Source: Caldimonas sp046291045 (lineage in GTDB: Bacteria > Pseudomonadota > Gammaproteobacteria > Burkholderiales > Burkholderiaceae_C). Taken from it: a stretch of 64,000 nt of DNA. Shown piece by piece: positions 26,800-35,003 of the stretch (the first letter of the stretch is position 1; every line of letters starts with the position of its first letter). The DNA is taken from positions 62,001-126,000 of the forward strand of contig NZ_JBKBSL010000003.1 of NCBI RefSeq assembly GCF_046291045.1. Reading direction: 5' to 3'. The translations under genes were made by a program, and so were the position numbers. A model generated the notes under the pieces. That model saw only the letters and a list, made by a program, of their open reading frames with translations. It made no database searches and was not told where the DNA came from.

Positions 26800-27020
26800 G
26801 TCGGCATCACCCGCCCCGGCCCGATGCTGGCCGGGTGCCCAGCCCCTGTGTCAGCGTGTGCCGCATGAACGCGACCACCGGCTGGTGCGAGGGATGCCAC
26901 CGCACCCTGGAGGAGATCGCCGCCTGGTCGACGATGAGCGACAGGGACAAGCGCGCGGTGTGGAAGCAATTGCCCGCGCGCCGGCAGGCCGCGGCGCGTG
27001 CCGCGACGGAGGGCTCATGA
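26796..27020 (+). CDS. DUF1289 small cysteine-motif protein
   Basis: 74-residue protein with the DUF1289 pattern: SPCVSVCRMN, then GWCEGCHRTLEEIAAW, giving four cysteines suited to bind a metal. Function unknown. It starts with GTG overlapping the preceding stop and ends overlapping the next ATG. DUF1289 proteins are commonly found as small operon passengers in proteobacteria. Confidence 0.88.
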   Translation: MSRHHPPRPDAGRVPSPCVSVCRMNATTGWCEGCHRTLEEIAAWSTMSDRDKRAVWKQLPARRQAAARAATEGS

Positions 27021-27703
27021 AAGCGCTGCAATTCTGGTTCGACCCGGTCTCCCCCTATGCCTACCTGGCCTTCGAGCGGCTGCCCCAGGTGCTTGAAGGC
27101 CTGTCGTACACCGTGAGCTACCGGCCGGTGCTGTTCGCCGGGCTGTTGCAGCATTGGGGCCAGCTCGGGCCGGCCGAGATCCCGCCCAAGCGGGACTGGA
27201 CCTACCGCCAGGTGGCCTGGCTGGCGCACCGTCTGGACATCCCGCTGGTGATGCCGGCGATTCACCCGTTCAACCCCCTGGCGCTGTCGCGCCTGCTGCT
27301 GGCCCACGGCCAGGCCTCGGCCCTGCCGGGTGCGGCCAATCGCTTCGCCTGCGAGACGGTGCTGCGGCGGGTGTGGCGCAGCGGCGAGGCTGCCGGCGAG
27401 CCCGCCCAGGTCGAGGCCTTGGCCGAGGCGCTTGCGCCCGGGCGGGCCCAGGAGCTGCTGGCCGCCTCGCGCGACGAGACGGTCAAGGCCATGCTGCGCA
27501 GCAACACGGACCAGGCGGCGGCCGGGGGCCTCTTCGGGGTGCCCACGGTGGTGGTCGAGGACCGGGCTTTCTGGGGCCTGGACGGATTGGAACTGCTGGC
27601 CGCCTGCTTGCGGGGGGATCCCTGGTTCGAGGGGCCGGCCTGGGAGGCCGCGGCCCATGTGCCCGGCGGCAGCGTGCGCCGCGCCGCGCCGGGTCAGCCT
27701 TGA
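27017..27703 (+). CDS. 2-hydroxychromene-2-carboxylate isomerase-like protein, second copy
   Basis: 228-residue DsbA-fold protein of the HCCA isomerase family. The N-terminus QFWFDPVSPYAYLAFE keeps the SPY active-site segment with Ser, and GGLFGVPTVVVEDRAFWGLD is the C-terminal signature. It is clearly diverged from the protein at 19364 (PVSPY versus FSSPY, longer C-terminus). Its ATG overlaps the DUF1289 stop, so it closes a four-gene coupled unit headed by liuE. Its substrate is unknown. Confidence 0.9.
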   Translation: MKALQFWFDPVSPYAYLAFERLPQVLEGLSYTVSYRPVLFAGLLQHWGQLGPAEIPPKRDWTYRQVAWLAHRLDIPLVMPAIHPFNPLALSRLLLAHGQASALPGAANRFACETVLRRVWRSGEAAGEPAQVEALAEALAPGRAQELLAASRDETVKAMLRSNTDQAAAGGLFGVPTVVVEDRAFWGLDGLELLAACLRGDPWFEGPAWEAAAHVPGGSVRRAAPGQP

Positions 27704-27813
27704 GGCCGGCGAGACGGCGTCGGCCCGACGGGATGCTGCTTCGAGCCTGGGCAAAAACGTGCACATGACCGGCTTGCAGGCAGGGGCAGCCGGCGGCAAG
27801 ATGCAACTCATCC

Positions 27814-27833
27814 CCTGACGTGCTAGCGTCAGG
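27814..27833. promoter_or_regulatory. 7-bp perfect inverted repeat upstream of the protease-MoxR operon
   Basis: CCTGACG, six-base spacer TGCTAG, then CGTCAGG, in a 240-bp gap between the isomerase gene and the protease gene. No T-tract follows, so an operator is more likely than a terminator. The rest of this gap shows no gene that I can support. Confidence 0.45.
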
Positions 27834-27943
27834 ATGAAGGTGGGCGGACCCGCCCGCCGGCGATTCCTTGCGGTTGGCGCCACCGCCGCACGGGGCGTCT
27901 GCGCAGCTGTCGCGCACGAGGTGGCGGTCGGGGCGGGTGACCG

Positions 27944-28900
27944 ATGGGCAAGCGTGCGCTGTACAGCAGTTCCAGGCCGGCGATGCCGGCTCAGACAGCC
28001 CAGGCGGCGACACCGCGGGTTCTGCCTCCGGCGGGCGCTGCCACGGCGGGCTCTGGCGGCCCCTCCCGTCTTCCGCCGCCGGATGCCGGGCGCTGGGCCC
28101 ATCTGCGGGCCTGGGCGGGGCGCCACGAGCGTTGGGGGCTGGTGCTGGCCGGCGCCTTGCTGGGCTTGGCGCTGATGCTGCTGCAAGACACCTGGCGCGA
28201 CCCCCTGGGGCGTCTCACGCAGGACGACATCGACAAGGCGGTGCTGCACACCCTGGCGAACAAGCCCCTGCCTTCGATGGCGGCCAAGGCCTACGAGAAG
28301 ATCCGGCCCTCGGTGGTGCGCGTGCGGGGGCTGAGCCTGCCCAATGCCCAGGGCCAGCAGCGGGAAATCGGCACCGGCACCGGCGTGGTCATCGTCGATG
28401 AAGGCCTGATCCTCACCAACCTGCATGTCGTGATGGGGGCACCGCGGTTGCAGGTGGTCTTCGACGACGGGCATGAAGCCGATGCCGACGTCGTCGCTGC
28501 CCAACCCGAGAACGACCTCGCGGTGATCAAGCCGCGCAGCCTGCCCGACGACCTCGTTCCAGCCACGTTGCGCTCCACGGGCGATCTGACCGTGGGCGAT
28601 GCGGTGGTGGCGGTCGGCTTTCCCTTCGGCATCGGCCCCACGGCCACGGCCGGCGTGGTTTCGGGCCTGGACCGGGAATTCCGCTCGCCCGAGGGCGAAC
28701 GCATCCTGACCAACCTGATCCAGTTCGATGCCGCGGCCAATCCTGGCAGTTCCGGCGGCCCGCTGGTCACGGCCGACGGTGAGGTCGTGGGCATCGTGAC
28801 CGCCATCCTCAACCCCACCGAACACCGGGTCTTCGTGGGCATCGGCTTTGCCGTGCCCATCGAGAACGCCGCGGCGGCGGTGGGCTTGTCACCCTTTTGA
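27944..28900 (+). CDS. Membrane-anchored trypsin-like serine protease without PDZ domain
   Basis: 318-residue S1C/DegP-like protease. A proline/alanine-rich cytoplasmic N-terminus is followed by one membrane anchor (about residues 64-81) and a trypsin-like domain. The catalytic triad is visible: His161 in TNLHVV, Asp191 in ENDLAVI, Ser270 in NPGSSGGPL. No PDZ domain follows, so it differs from DegP/DegS. The next gene (MoxR ATPase) begins 40 bp later in the same direction, and the four genes to 32068 look like one operon. It may process periplasmic substrates linked to the MoxR-VWA module (inference). Confidence 0.9.
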   Translation: MGKRALYSSSRPAMPAQTAQAATPRVLPPAGAATAGSGGPSRLPPPDAGRWAHLRAWAGRHERWGLVLAGALLGLALMLLQDTWRDPLGRLTQDDIDKAVLHTLANKPLPSMAAKAYEKIRPSVVRVRGLSLPNAQGQQREIGTGTGVVIVDEGLILTNLHVVMGAPRLQVVFDDGHEADADVVAAQPENDLAVIKPRSLPDDLVPATLRSTGDLTVGDAVVAVGFPFGIGPTATAGVVSGLDREFRSPEGERILTNLIQFDAAANPGSSGGPLVTADGEVVGIVTAILNPTEHRVFVGIGFAVPIENAAAAVGLSPF

Positions 28901-28940
28901 CGACGCTGTTTTCCTGGACCTGCGACGAAAGGACGCCCGC

Positions 28941-29954
28941 ATGGACATCACCTCCTCCCCCAACGCCGTGGCCGAGCAGATGCAGCGGGTGCTCTATGAA
29001 GTCAAGCGCGTGGTCGTCGGGCAGGACCACTTCCTCGAGCGCGTGCTGGTGGCCATGCTGGCTCAGGGCCACCTGCTGGTCGAGGGCGTGCCCGGTCTGG
29101 CCAAGACGCTCACGGTGAAGACCCTGGCGCGGGTGATGCGCGGCAGTTTCCGGCGCGTGCAGTTCACGCCCGACCTGGTGCCCGCGGATCTGGTGGGCAC
29201 GCGCATCTACAACCAAAAGACAGGCGAGTTCAACACCTCGCTGGGCCCCGTGTTCACCCACCTGCTGCTGGCCGACGAGATCAACCGGGCCCCGGCCAAG
29301 GTGCAAAGCGCCCTGCTCGAGGTGATGCAGGAGTACCAAGTCACCATCGCGGGGCAGACGCATCCCGTGCCCCGGCCCTTTCTCGTGATGGCCACGCAAA
29401 ACCCCATCGAGACCGAAGGCACCTACCCGCTGCCCGAGGCCCAGGTCGACCGCTTCATGATGAAGGTGCTGGTGGGCTATCCGAGCGAGGAGGAGGAGTT
29501 CGTGATCGTGCAGCGCGTCACGGGCCGCCCCGAGGACGTGGCCCCGGTCGTGAGCACCGAGGAGCTCGCACAACTGCAGAAGGAGTGCCGCAAGTGCTTC
29601 GTGGACCCTTCGTTGATCCAGTACGCGGTCAAACTGGTGGCGGCCACCCGCTCGCCCGAGCGTTTCGGTCTGCCCGATCTCTCACGCTACCTGAGCTTCG
29701 GCGCCAGCCCGCGCGCCACCATCCACCTCATCGAGGGTGCACGCGCCCTGGCGCTGCTGCGCGGGCGGCCCTACGTGCTGCCCGAGGACGTGACCGACCT
29801 CGTGCCCGACGTGCTGCGACACCGCCTCGTGCTGTCCTACGAGGCCCTGGCCGAGGCCCTCACGGCCGACCACCTGGTGCGGCGCATCATGGACAAGCTG
29901 CCCGTGCCCGACAAGCCCCTGGACACCCATGCACGCACCGAAGTCGTCGTCTGA
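28941..29954 (+). CDS. MoxR-family AAA+ ATPase
   Basis: 337-residue MoxR-type AAA+ ATPase, a chaperone-like protein that usually works with VWA-domain partners. Walker A is GVPGLAKTL (residues 49-57), Walker B LLLADEINRAP, and the sensor region ATQNPIETEGTYPLPEAQ (in part NPIETEGTYPLPE). ATG 28941 is preceded by GAAAGGA. The DUF58 gene begins inside its 3' end (26-bp overlap), giving tight coupling. DUF58 and VWA genes follow, the usual MoxR neighbourhood. Confidence 0.95.
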   Translation: MDITSSPNAVAEQMQRVLYEVKRVVVGQDHFLERVLVAMLAQGHLLVEGVPGLAKTLTVKTLARVMRGSFRRVQFTPDLVPADLVGTRIYNQKTGEFNTSLGPVFTHLLLADEINRAPAKVQSALLEVMQEYQVTIAGQTHPVPRPFLVMATQNPIETEGTYPLPEAQVDRFMMKVLVGYPSEEEEFVIVQRVTGRPEDVAPVVSTEELAQLQKECRKCFVDPSLIQYAVKLVAATRSPERFGLPDLSRYLSFGASPRATIHLIEGARALALLRGRPYVLPEDVTDLVPDVLRHRLVLSYEALAEALTADHLVRRIMDKLPVPDKPLDTHARTEVVV

Positions 29955-30996
29955 GGCCCGACGCCGGGCCGAGACCCGCCCCGCGGCGGATGGCGAAGCT
30001 GCGCCTTTCGAGACGAGCCAGACCCACGCCGCGCTGGGCGAGGCCGACCGTCTGCTGCGCCGGCTGGAGTGGACGGTGCTGCGCCGTCTGGACGGCCTGC
30101 TCGAAGGCGACTACCGAACCTTGTTTCGTGGCCAGGGGCTCGATCTGGCAGACCTGCGCGAGTACCAGTTCCACGACGACGTGCGCTACATCGATTGGAA
30201 CGTGACCGCACGCATCCAGGTGCCGCATGTGCGCGAATTCCAGCAGGACCGCGACATCAACGTCTGGTTCTTGCTCGACCTCAGCGGCTCCGTGCATTTC
30301 GGCGCCGGCGAGTTCAGCAAGCGCGACCTGCTGATCGCTTTCGTGGCCTTGATGGCGCGCTTGCTCACGCGCCATGGCAACCGCGTGGGCGCCATCGTCT
30401 GCGGCGACACGGTCGACACCGTGATCCCGGCGCGTGGCGGGCGCTCCCAGGTGCTGCAACTGGTGCACGGGCTGCTGACACGGTCCGTGCCTGCGGCGGC
30501 CCGGTCAGGAGGGGCGGACGGAACCGATCTGGCCCAGCTCTTCCACCGCGCGGGCAGCCTGATGCGCCGGCGCTCGCTGGTCTTCGTCGTGTCGGACTTC
30601 ATCGCCGCGCCGGGCTGGACCGAGCCCCTGGGCCGCCTGGTGCAGCGCCACGAGGTGCTCGCCGTGCGTCTGACCGATCCGCTGGAGGCGGCGCTGCCCG
30701 ACCTGGGCCTGGTGATGTTCGAGGATGCCGAGACAGGCGAGCAACAGTTGGTGGACACCCACGACGCGGCGTTTCGCCGGCGCTTCGAGCAAGCCGCGCA
30801 GGACCGCGAGGCCCGATTGCGCCTGGCCTTCGGCGACGCCGGGGTGGACGTGCTGGAGCTGGCCACCGACGAGGACCTGGTTGCGGCGGTGCGCCGCTTC
30901 GTCGAACTGCGCAGGCTGCGTGCGCGCCTGGCCGCCGGCGGCGGGGCCGTGTCCTCGCGTCCGGCCGCGGCCCTGGCCTCGACGACACCCTCGTGA
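29929..30996 (+). CDS. DUF58-domain protein
   Basis: 355-residue DUF58 protein. The family core is seen in GQGLDLADLREYQFHDDVRYIDWN (key residues EYQFHDDVRYIDWN), then a VWA-like fold with NVWFLLDLSGSVHFG and LVFVVSDFIAAPG. DUF58 proteins are partners of MoxR ATPases and VWA proteins; their biochemical role is not established. The start at ATG 29929 overlaps the MoxR gene by 26 bp, although an internal start is possible because the first 30 residues are low-complexity. Confidence 0.9.
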   Translation: MHAPKSSSEARRRAETRPAADGEAAPFETSQTHAALGEADRLLRRLEWTVLRRLDGLLEGDYRTLFRGQGLDLADLREYQFHDDVRYIDWNVTARIQVPHVREFQQDRDINVWFLLDLSGSVHFGAGEFSKRDLLIAFVALMARLLTRHGNRVGAIVCGDTVDTVIPARGGRSQVLQLVHGLLTRSVPAAARSGGADGTDLAQLFHRAGSLMRRRSLVFVVSDFIAAPGWTEPLGRLVQRHEVLAVRLTDPLEAALPDLGLVMFEDAETGEQQLVDTHDAAFRRRFEQAAQDREARLRLAFGDAGVDVLELATDEDLVAAVRRFVELRRLRARLAAGGGAVSSRPAAALASTTPS

Positions 30997-31012
30997 TCAC
31001 AGGGAGACGGAC

Positions 31013-32068
31013 ATGGCATTCCTCTGGCCTGAGATGTTGTGGCTGCTGGGGCTCGTGCCCCTGAGCATGGCCGCCTACTGGTGGCTGCTGCGCCGCCGCC
31101 GACGCCAGGCGCTGCGCTATTCCGGGCTGTCCCTGGTGCGCGAGGCCCTGGGCCGCGGTCCGGGCTGGCGCCGCCATGTGCCTCCTGCGCTGATGTTGCT
31201 GGCGCTCATCGGCCTGCTCGTGGCCGTGGCCCGGCCCACGGCCCGCGTGATCCTGCCGTCGCAACAGCGCATGGTGATCCTGGCGATGGACGTCTCGGGC
31301 AGCATGCGTGCCACCGACGTCGAGCCCAACCGCATGGTCGCGGCCCAGGCGGCCGCACGGGAGTTCGTGGCCCTGCAGGACAGCGGCACCCGCATCGGCG
31401 TGGTCACCTTTGCCGGCACGGCCCTGCTGACCCAGCCGCCCACCCACAGCAAGGAAGACGTGCTCGCCGCCATCGACCGCTTCAACTTCCAGCGCGCCAC
31501 GGCCGTGGGCAGCGGCATCCTGGTGTCCTTGCAGGCCATCTTTCCCGACATCGAGTTCGACCTGCGCGGCAGCAACCCGCGCCCGGGCAGCGAGGACAAC
31601 CGCCTGGGCCGCTCGCTCGACCAGCGCGGCGGGGTCGGCGGCAAGGCACCGCCGCCGCCGGTGGAGCCGGGCTCCTACGCCTCGGCCGCCATCATCCTGC
31701 TCACCGACGGCCAGACCACCACCGGCCCCGACCCGCTGGAGGCCGCCCGCATGGCGGCCGAACGCGGCGTGAAGATCTACACCGTGGGGGTGGGCACCGA
31801 GCAGGGCGAGATCCTCGTCGGCGACGGCTGGTCCATGCGCGTGCGCCTGGACGAGGAAGCCCTGCGCGGGATCGCCAACCTCACCGGCGGGGAGTACTTC
31901 TATGCCGGCTCGGCCCCCGACCTGAAGAAGGTCTACCAGGGCCTGCATTCCAAACTGGCACTGGAAACCCGCGAGATCGAGATCACGGCCCTGTTCGCTG
32001 CCGCGGCAGCGGTGCTGATGCTGCTGGCCGCCGGCTTGTCGGTGTTCTGGTTCCACCGGGTGTTGTAG
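31013..32068 (+). CDS. VWA-domain membrane protein (BatA-like)
   Basis: 351-residue protein with two N-terminal membrane segments (about 7-27 and 57-74), a von Willebrand A domain with an intact MIDAS (DVSGS, residues 93-97; LTDGQTT later), and a C-terminal membrane helix (about 325-347). This is the BatA/Aerotolerance-operon arrangement. GGGAGA at 31002 supports ATG 31013. No BatB, BatC, BatD or BatE genes follow; the next gene is a Nudix fusion, so this is a reduced module. Confidence 0.92.
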   Translation: MAFLWPEMLWLLGLVPLSMAAYWWLLRRRRRQALRYSGLSLVREALGRGPGWRRHVPPALMLLALIGLLVAVARPTARVILPSQQRMVILAMDVSGSMRATDVEPNRMVAAQAAAREFVALQDSGTRIGVVTFAGTALLTQPPTHSKEDVLAAIDRFNFQRATAVGSGILVSLQAIFPDIEFDLRGSNPRPGSEDNRLGRSLDQRGGVGGKAPPPPVEPGSYASAAIILLTDGQTTTGPDPLEAARMAAERGVKIYTVGVGTEQGEILVGDGWSMRVRLDEEALRGIANLTGGEYFYAGSAPDLKKVYQGLHSKLALETREIEITALFAAAAAVLMLLAAGLSVFWFHRVL

Positions 32069-32171
32069 CCACGGCCATGTGAGCGGGGTTCAGGCATCAT
32101 CGGTCGCGAACGTGACGGCCGGGCCGTGCCCGGCCGTGCATGATGCCTGCACACCTCGCACAGCCCCACCG

Positions 32172-33842
32172 ATGAACGACACCTCTGCCCACGCCGTCGC
32201 ACCGGCCACGCCGTCCGAGCGTCCTCCCCGTCCTGCCGCCACCCTGGTCGTCGTGCGCGACGGTCCGTCCGGGCTGGAGGTGCTGTTGCTGCGCCGTGCC
32301 GAACGGGGCGACCACAACAGCGGCGCCTGGGTCTTTCCCGGTGGCCTGGTCGACCCGGGCGACCGGGAGGCGAGCGCCTGCGCCCGCGGGCTCGATGCGC
32401 GTACCGCCAACGAGCGGCTGGGCCTGAACGACGGGGCCCTTGACTACTTCGTCTGCGCGATCCGCGAATGCTTCGAGGAATGCGGCCTGCTCTTTGCCGA
32501 CGGGCCGCGCCCCGACGCGCCCACGCTGCTGGCCTGGCGGCACGACGTCCACCGCGGCGAACGCTCCTTTGCCGAGTTGTGCCGCCAGGCCGGCTGGACG
32601 CTGCGCCTGGATCGGCTGGCCTACCTCAGCCATTGGCTCACGCCCCTCGGGCGCGCCAAGCGCTTCGATACGCGCTTTTTCGTCGCCGTCGCGCCCGAGG
32701 GGCAGGACACGGCTCACGACACCCACGAGACCGTCGAGCACGGCTGGTTCCAACCCGCCGAGGCCCTGGCCCGCGACGCCGGCGGTTTCAAGCTGATGAC
32801 CCCCACGCGCGTCACGCTGGAACTGCTGTCTCGCTTTGCCGATGCGGCGTCCCTGATGGCCTGGGCCCGTGCGCCGCGTGAGGTGGCCTTGGTGATGCCG
32901 CGCATCGGCCGGGGGCCGCAGGGCGAGCGCCCTGTGATGCCCGACGAACCCGCCTGGGCCGAGATCGGCCGCCTGGACCCGCAGGGCCATGGTCATGCGT
33001 CCTACGCGCTCGAGCCCGGCGTGCCGGTGCGCCTGTCCGAGCGGGTGATCCGCGTCACCGCGCCCAACGGCAGCGTGATGACCGGGCCGGGCACCAACAC
33101 CTACCTCGTCGGGGGCGGCGCGGCCAACCGCTGGACCGTGATCGACCCCGGTCCGGCTGACGAGGTGCATGTCCGGGCGGTGCTGGCCGCCTCGCCCGGT
33201 CCCATTGAGGCCATCGTCCTCACCCACAGCCACCAGGACCATTCGCCGGCCGCGCGGCGGTTGCGCGAGCTCACCGGGGCGCCGGTGGCAGGGCGCTGGC
33301 CGGCCCACCCGCAGGGCCAGGACGCGCAACTCGCGCTGGACCACGAGCTGCAGCACGGGCAGCGCCTGACCTGTGCGGCCGATGCCCATCTGCGTGTGTG
33401 GCACACCCCAGGGCACGCCTCGAACCACCTGTGCTTCCTGCTCGAGGAGGAAAAGCTGCTCTTCACCGGCGACCACGTGATGCAGTCGTCCACCGTGGTG
33501 ATCAATCCGCCCGACGGCGACATGGCGGCCTACCTCGCCTCGCTGCGGGCCCTGCTCGACGTAGACCTCGAATGGCTGGCTCCCGGCCATGGCTTCCTGA
33601 TGGCCGAGCCCCGCCAAGTGCTGGAAGGCCTCATCGCCCACCGCCTGCACCGAGAGGCCCTGGTGCTGCAGGCCGTCGCCCGCCTGGGGCCGGCGCCGGT
33701 GGGGGCCTTGCGCGAGCAGGTCTACACCGGGATCCCTCCCGTGCTGCAGGCCATGGCCGAACGCTCCCTGCTGGCCCATCTGCTCAAGCTGCAATCCGAA
33801 GGCCGGGTGCGTGCATCCGAGGCGGGCTGGAGCGCCACCTGA
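32172..33842 (+). CDS. Nudix hydrolase fused to LACTB2-like metallo-beta-lactamase
   Basis: 556-residue two-domain protein. The N-terminal part (about 20-270) is a Nudix domain whose box is interrupted: FPGGLVDPGD at 55-64 and RECFEECGL at 98-106 are separated by about 35 extra residues, as in NUDT19-type enzymes. The C-terminal part is an MBL fold with HSHQDH (His352-His357), GHASNHLCF and FTGDHVM, ending in a winged-helix region (about 490-550) like LACTB2. Nudix enzymes cut nucleoside-diphosphate-linked compounds such as CoA; LACTB2-like proteins can cleave RNA. I start at ATG 32172; the frame upstream to 32079 is not family-like. The real substrates are unknown. Confidence 0.9.
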   Translation: MNDTSAHAVAPATPSERPPRPAATLVVVRDGPSGLEVLLLRRAERGDHNSGAWVFPGGLVDPGDREASACARGLDARTANERLGLNDGALDYFVCAIRECFEECGLLFADGPRPDAPTLLAWRHDVHRGERSFAELCRQAGWTLRLDRLAYLSHWLTPLGRAKRFDTRFFVAVAPEGQDTAHDTHETVEHGWFQPAEALARDAGGFKLMTPTRVTLELLSRFADAASLMAWARAPREVALVMPRIGRGPQGERPVMPDEPAWAEIGRLDPQGHGHASYALEPGVPVRLSERVIRVTAPNGSVMTGPGTNTYLVGGGAANRWTVIDPGPADEVHVRAVLAASPGPIEAIVLTHSHQDHSPAARRLRELTGAPVAGRWPAHPQGQDAQLALDHELQHGQRLTCAADAHLRVWHTPGHASNHLCFLLEEEKLLFTGDHVMQSSTVVINPPDGDMAAYLASLRALLDVDLEWLAPGHGFLMAEPRQVLEGLIAHRLHREALVLQAVARLGPAPVGALREQVYTGIPPVLQAMAERSLLAHLLKLQSEGRVRASEAGWSAT

Positions 33843-33845
33843 ACC

Positions 33846-34853
33846 TCAGCGAGGCGGCGGCAGCGGCTCGCCCCACAGGCGCCGCCACAGCCACGGCAGC
33901 GCCAGCGCCAAGTTGGGGCGCGAGCCCACCTGTTCGGGCCGTTCCAGCGGCACCGGGTCGCTGCGCAGCTGCGCCATGCGGAAGGTGAAGAAGTAGAAGG
34001 GCTCCTGCCCCATGCGCAGGTCGCTCATCAGCACATGGCCATCGCGCGCCTGCATCTTGAAGTAGCCCTTGCTGAACCAGGCCAGGCGCTCCACCGGCCA
34101 GTGGCCCCGCAGCGCTTCATACAGCGCCTGGCCGCGGTCGAAACGGTCGAAGTGCACGTCGCGCGTGTCGTCCAGCAGCGAGTAGAAGCCCTCCAGGTGG
34201 GCATCGGGCGTGATCACCAGGATGCGCCACAGCACGGTGTTGAAGGCCGTGGGCGTGGCCATCACCTGCCGCACCTCCACCCCCTGGGCTGCGAGCGACT
34301 CGCGGGCCGCGGCCAGGGCCTGCTGCTGGGCCACGACGCTCCAGCCGAGGTAGGCCGTGCTCAGCACCAGGCCGGCGGTGTTCCAGCGCAGGCGGTCGAC
34401 CTGCCGCGACCTCCAGGCCGCGGTCACGCCTACCAGCAGGGGCAGTGTGTACAGCGGGTCGATGATGAAGATGCTGCCCACGCCGAAGGGGTGGTCGCTG
34501 AAGGGCAGGGCGAGCTGAGTGCCGTACACCGTCATCGTGTCCAGCAGCGGATGGGTCACGAGCACCAGCCACAGGGCCAGCCACCAGCGCCGGAACAAGG
34601 CGGCCTCGCTGTGCACGCGCGTCACGATCCAGGCCAGCAGCGGCGAGGCCAGGGTCAGATAGAGCAGGGCATGGCTCTCGCCCCGGTGGTAGGTCATGTT
34701 GCGCACCGGATCGCCGAAGTCGATCAGCGCATCCAGGTCGGGCAGGGTGCCGGCCAGCCCTCCCCACAGGGCGGCCTTCCACAACGCGGTGCGCCGCCCC
34801 ATCACGGCCAGGCCGACGGCCGAGCCCAGGGCGATCTGCGAGAGCGAGTCCAT
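33846..34853 (-). CDS. YdjM-like metal-dependent membrane hydrolase
   Basis: 335-residue integral-membrane protein of the YdjM/LexA-regulated metal-dependent hydrolase family. It contains the histidine/aspartate pattern ALWGGLAGTLPDLDALIDF, YHRGESHALLYL and VTHPLLDTMTVYGTQL, several membrane helices in the first 190 residues, and a soluble C-terminal part. The family is thought to act on lipids or envelope components, but no substrate is known. The minus-strand start at 34853 (MDSLSQI) matches the family; a second ATG at 34862 is three codons upstream. It converges on the Nudix-MBL gene with a 3-bp gap. Confidence 0.9.
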   Translation of the reverse strand: MDSLSQIALGSAVGLAVMGRRTALWKAALWGGLAGTLPDLDALIDFGDPVRNMTYHRGESHALLYLTLASPLLAWIVTRVHSEAALFRRWWLALWLVLVTHPLLDTMTVYGTQLALPFSDHPFGVGSIFIIDPLYTLPLLVGVTAAWRSRQVDRLRWNTAGLVLSTAYLGWSVVAQQQALAAARESLAAQGVEVRQVMATPTAFNTVLWRILVITPDAHLEGFYSLLDDTRDVHFDRFDRGQALYEALRGHWPVERLAWFSKGYFKMQARDGHVLMSDLRMGQEPFYFFTFRMAQLRSDPVPLERPEQVGSRPNLALALPWLWRRLWGEPLPPPR

Positions 34854-35003
34854 GCTTGGCATTGTGGGCTCGCTCCATCGCTCCCGTGGGGGCAGGGGTG
34901 GGTGGGGCTGTACGATAAGCGCACACAACCCCCTCTTTGGGGGTGCATGACAGCGTGACGGGCAGCCTCTAGCATCCGAGGTCGATGGATCGACGGGAGA
35001 CCG

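Noticed and set aside
27704..27943. Possible short gene starting at 27834
   Set aside because: It overlaps the protease gene out of frame and its product is an Arg/Ala-rich shadow sequence.
34928..34944. ACCCCC-TCTTT-GGGGGT hairpin upstream of the binding-protein gene
   Set aside because: Short stem in a low-complexity setting with no T-tract. Similar C/G runs appear before liuE, but the two share no other sequence.
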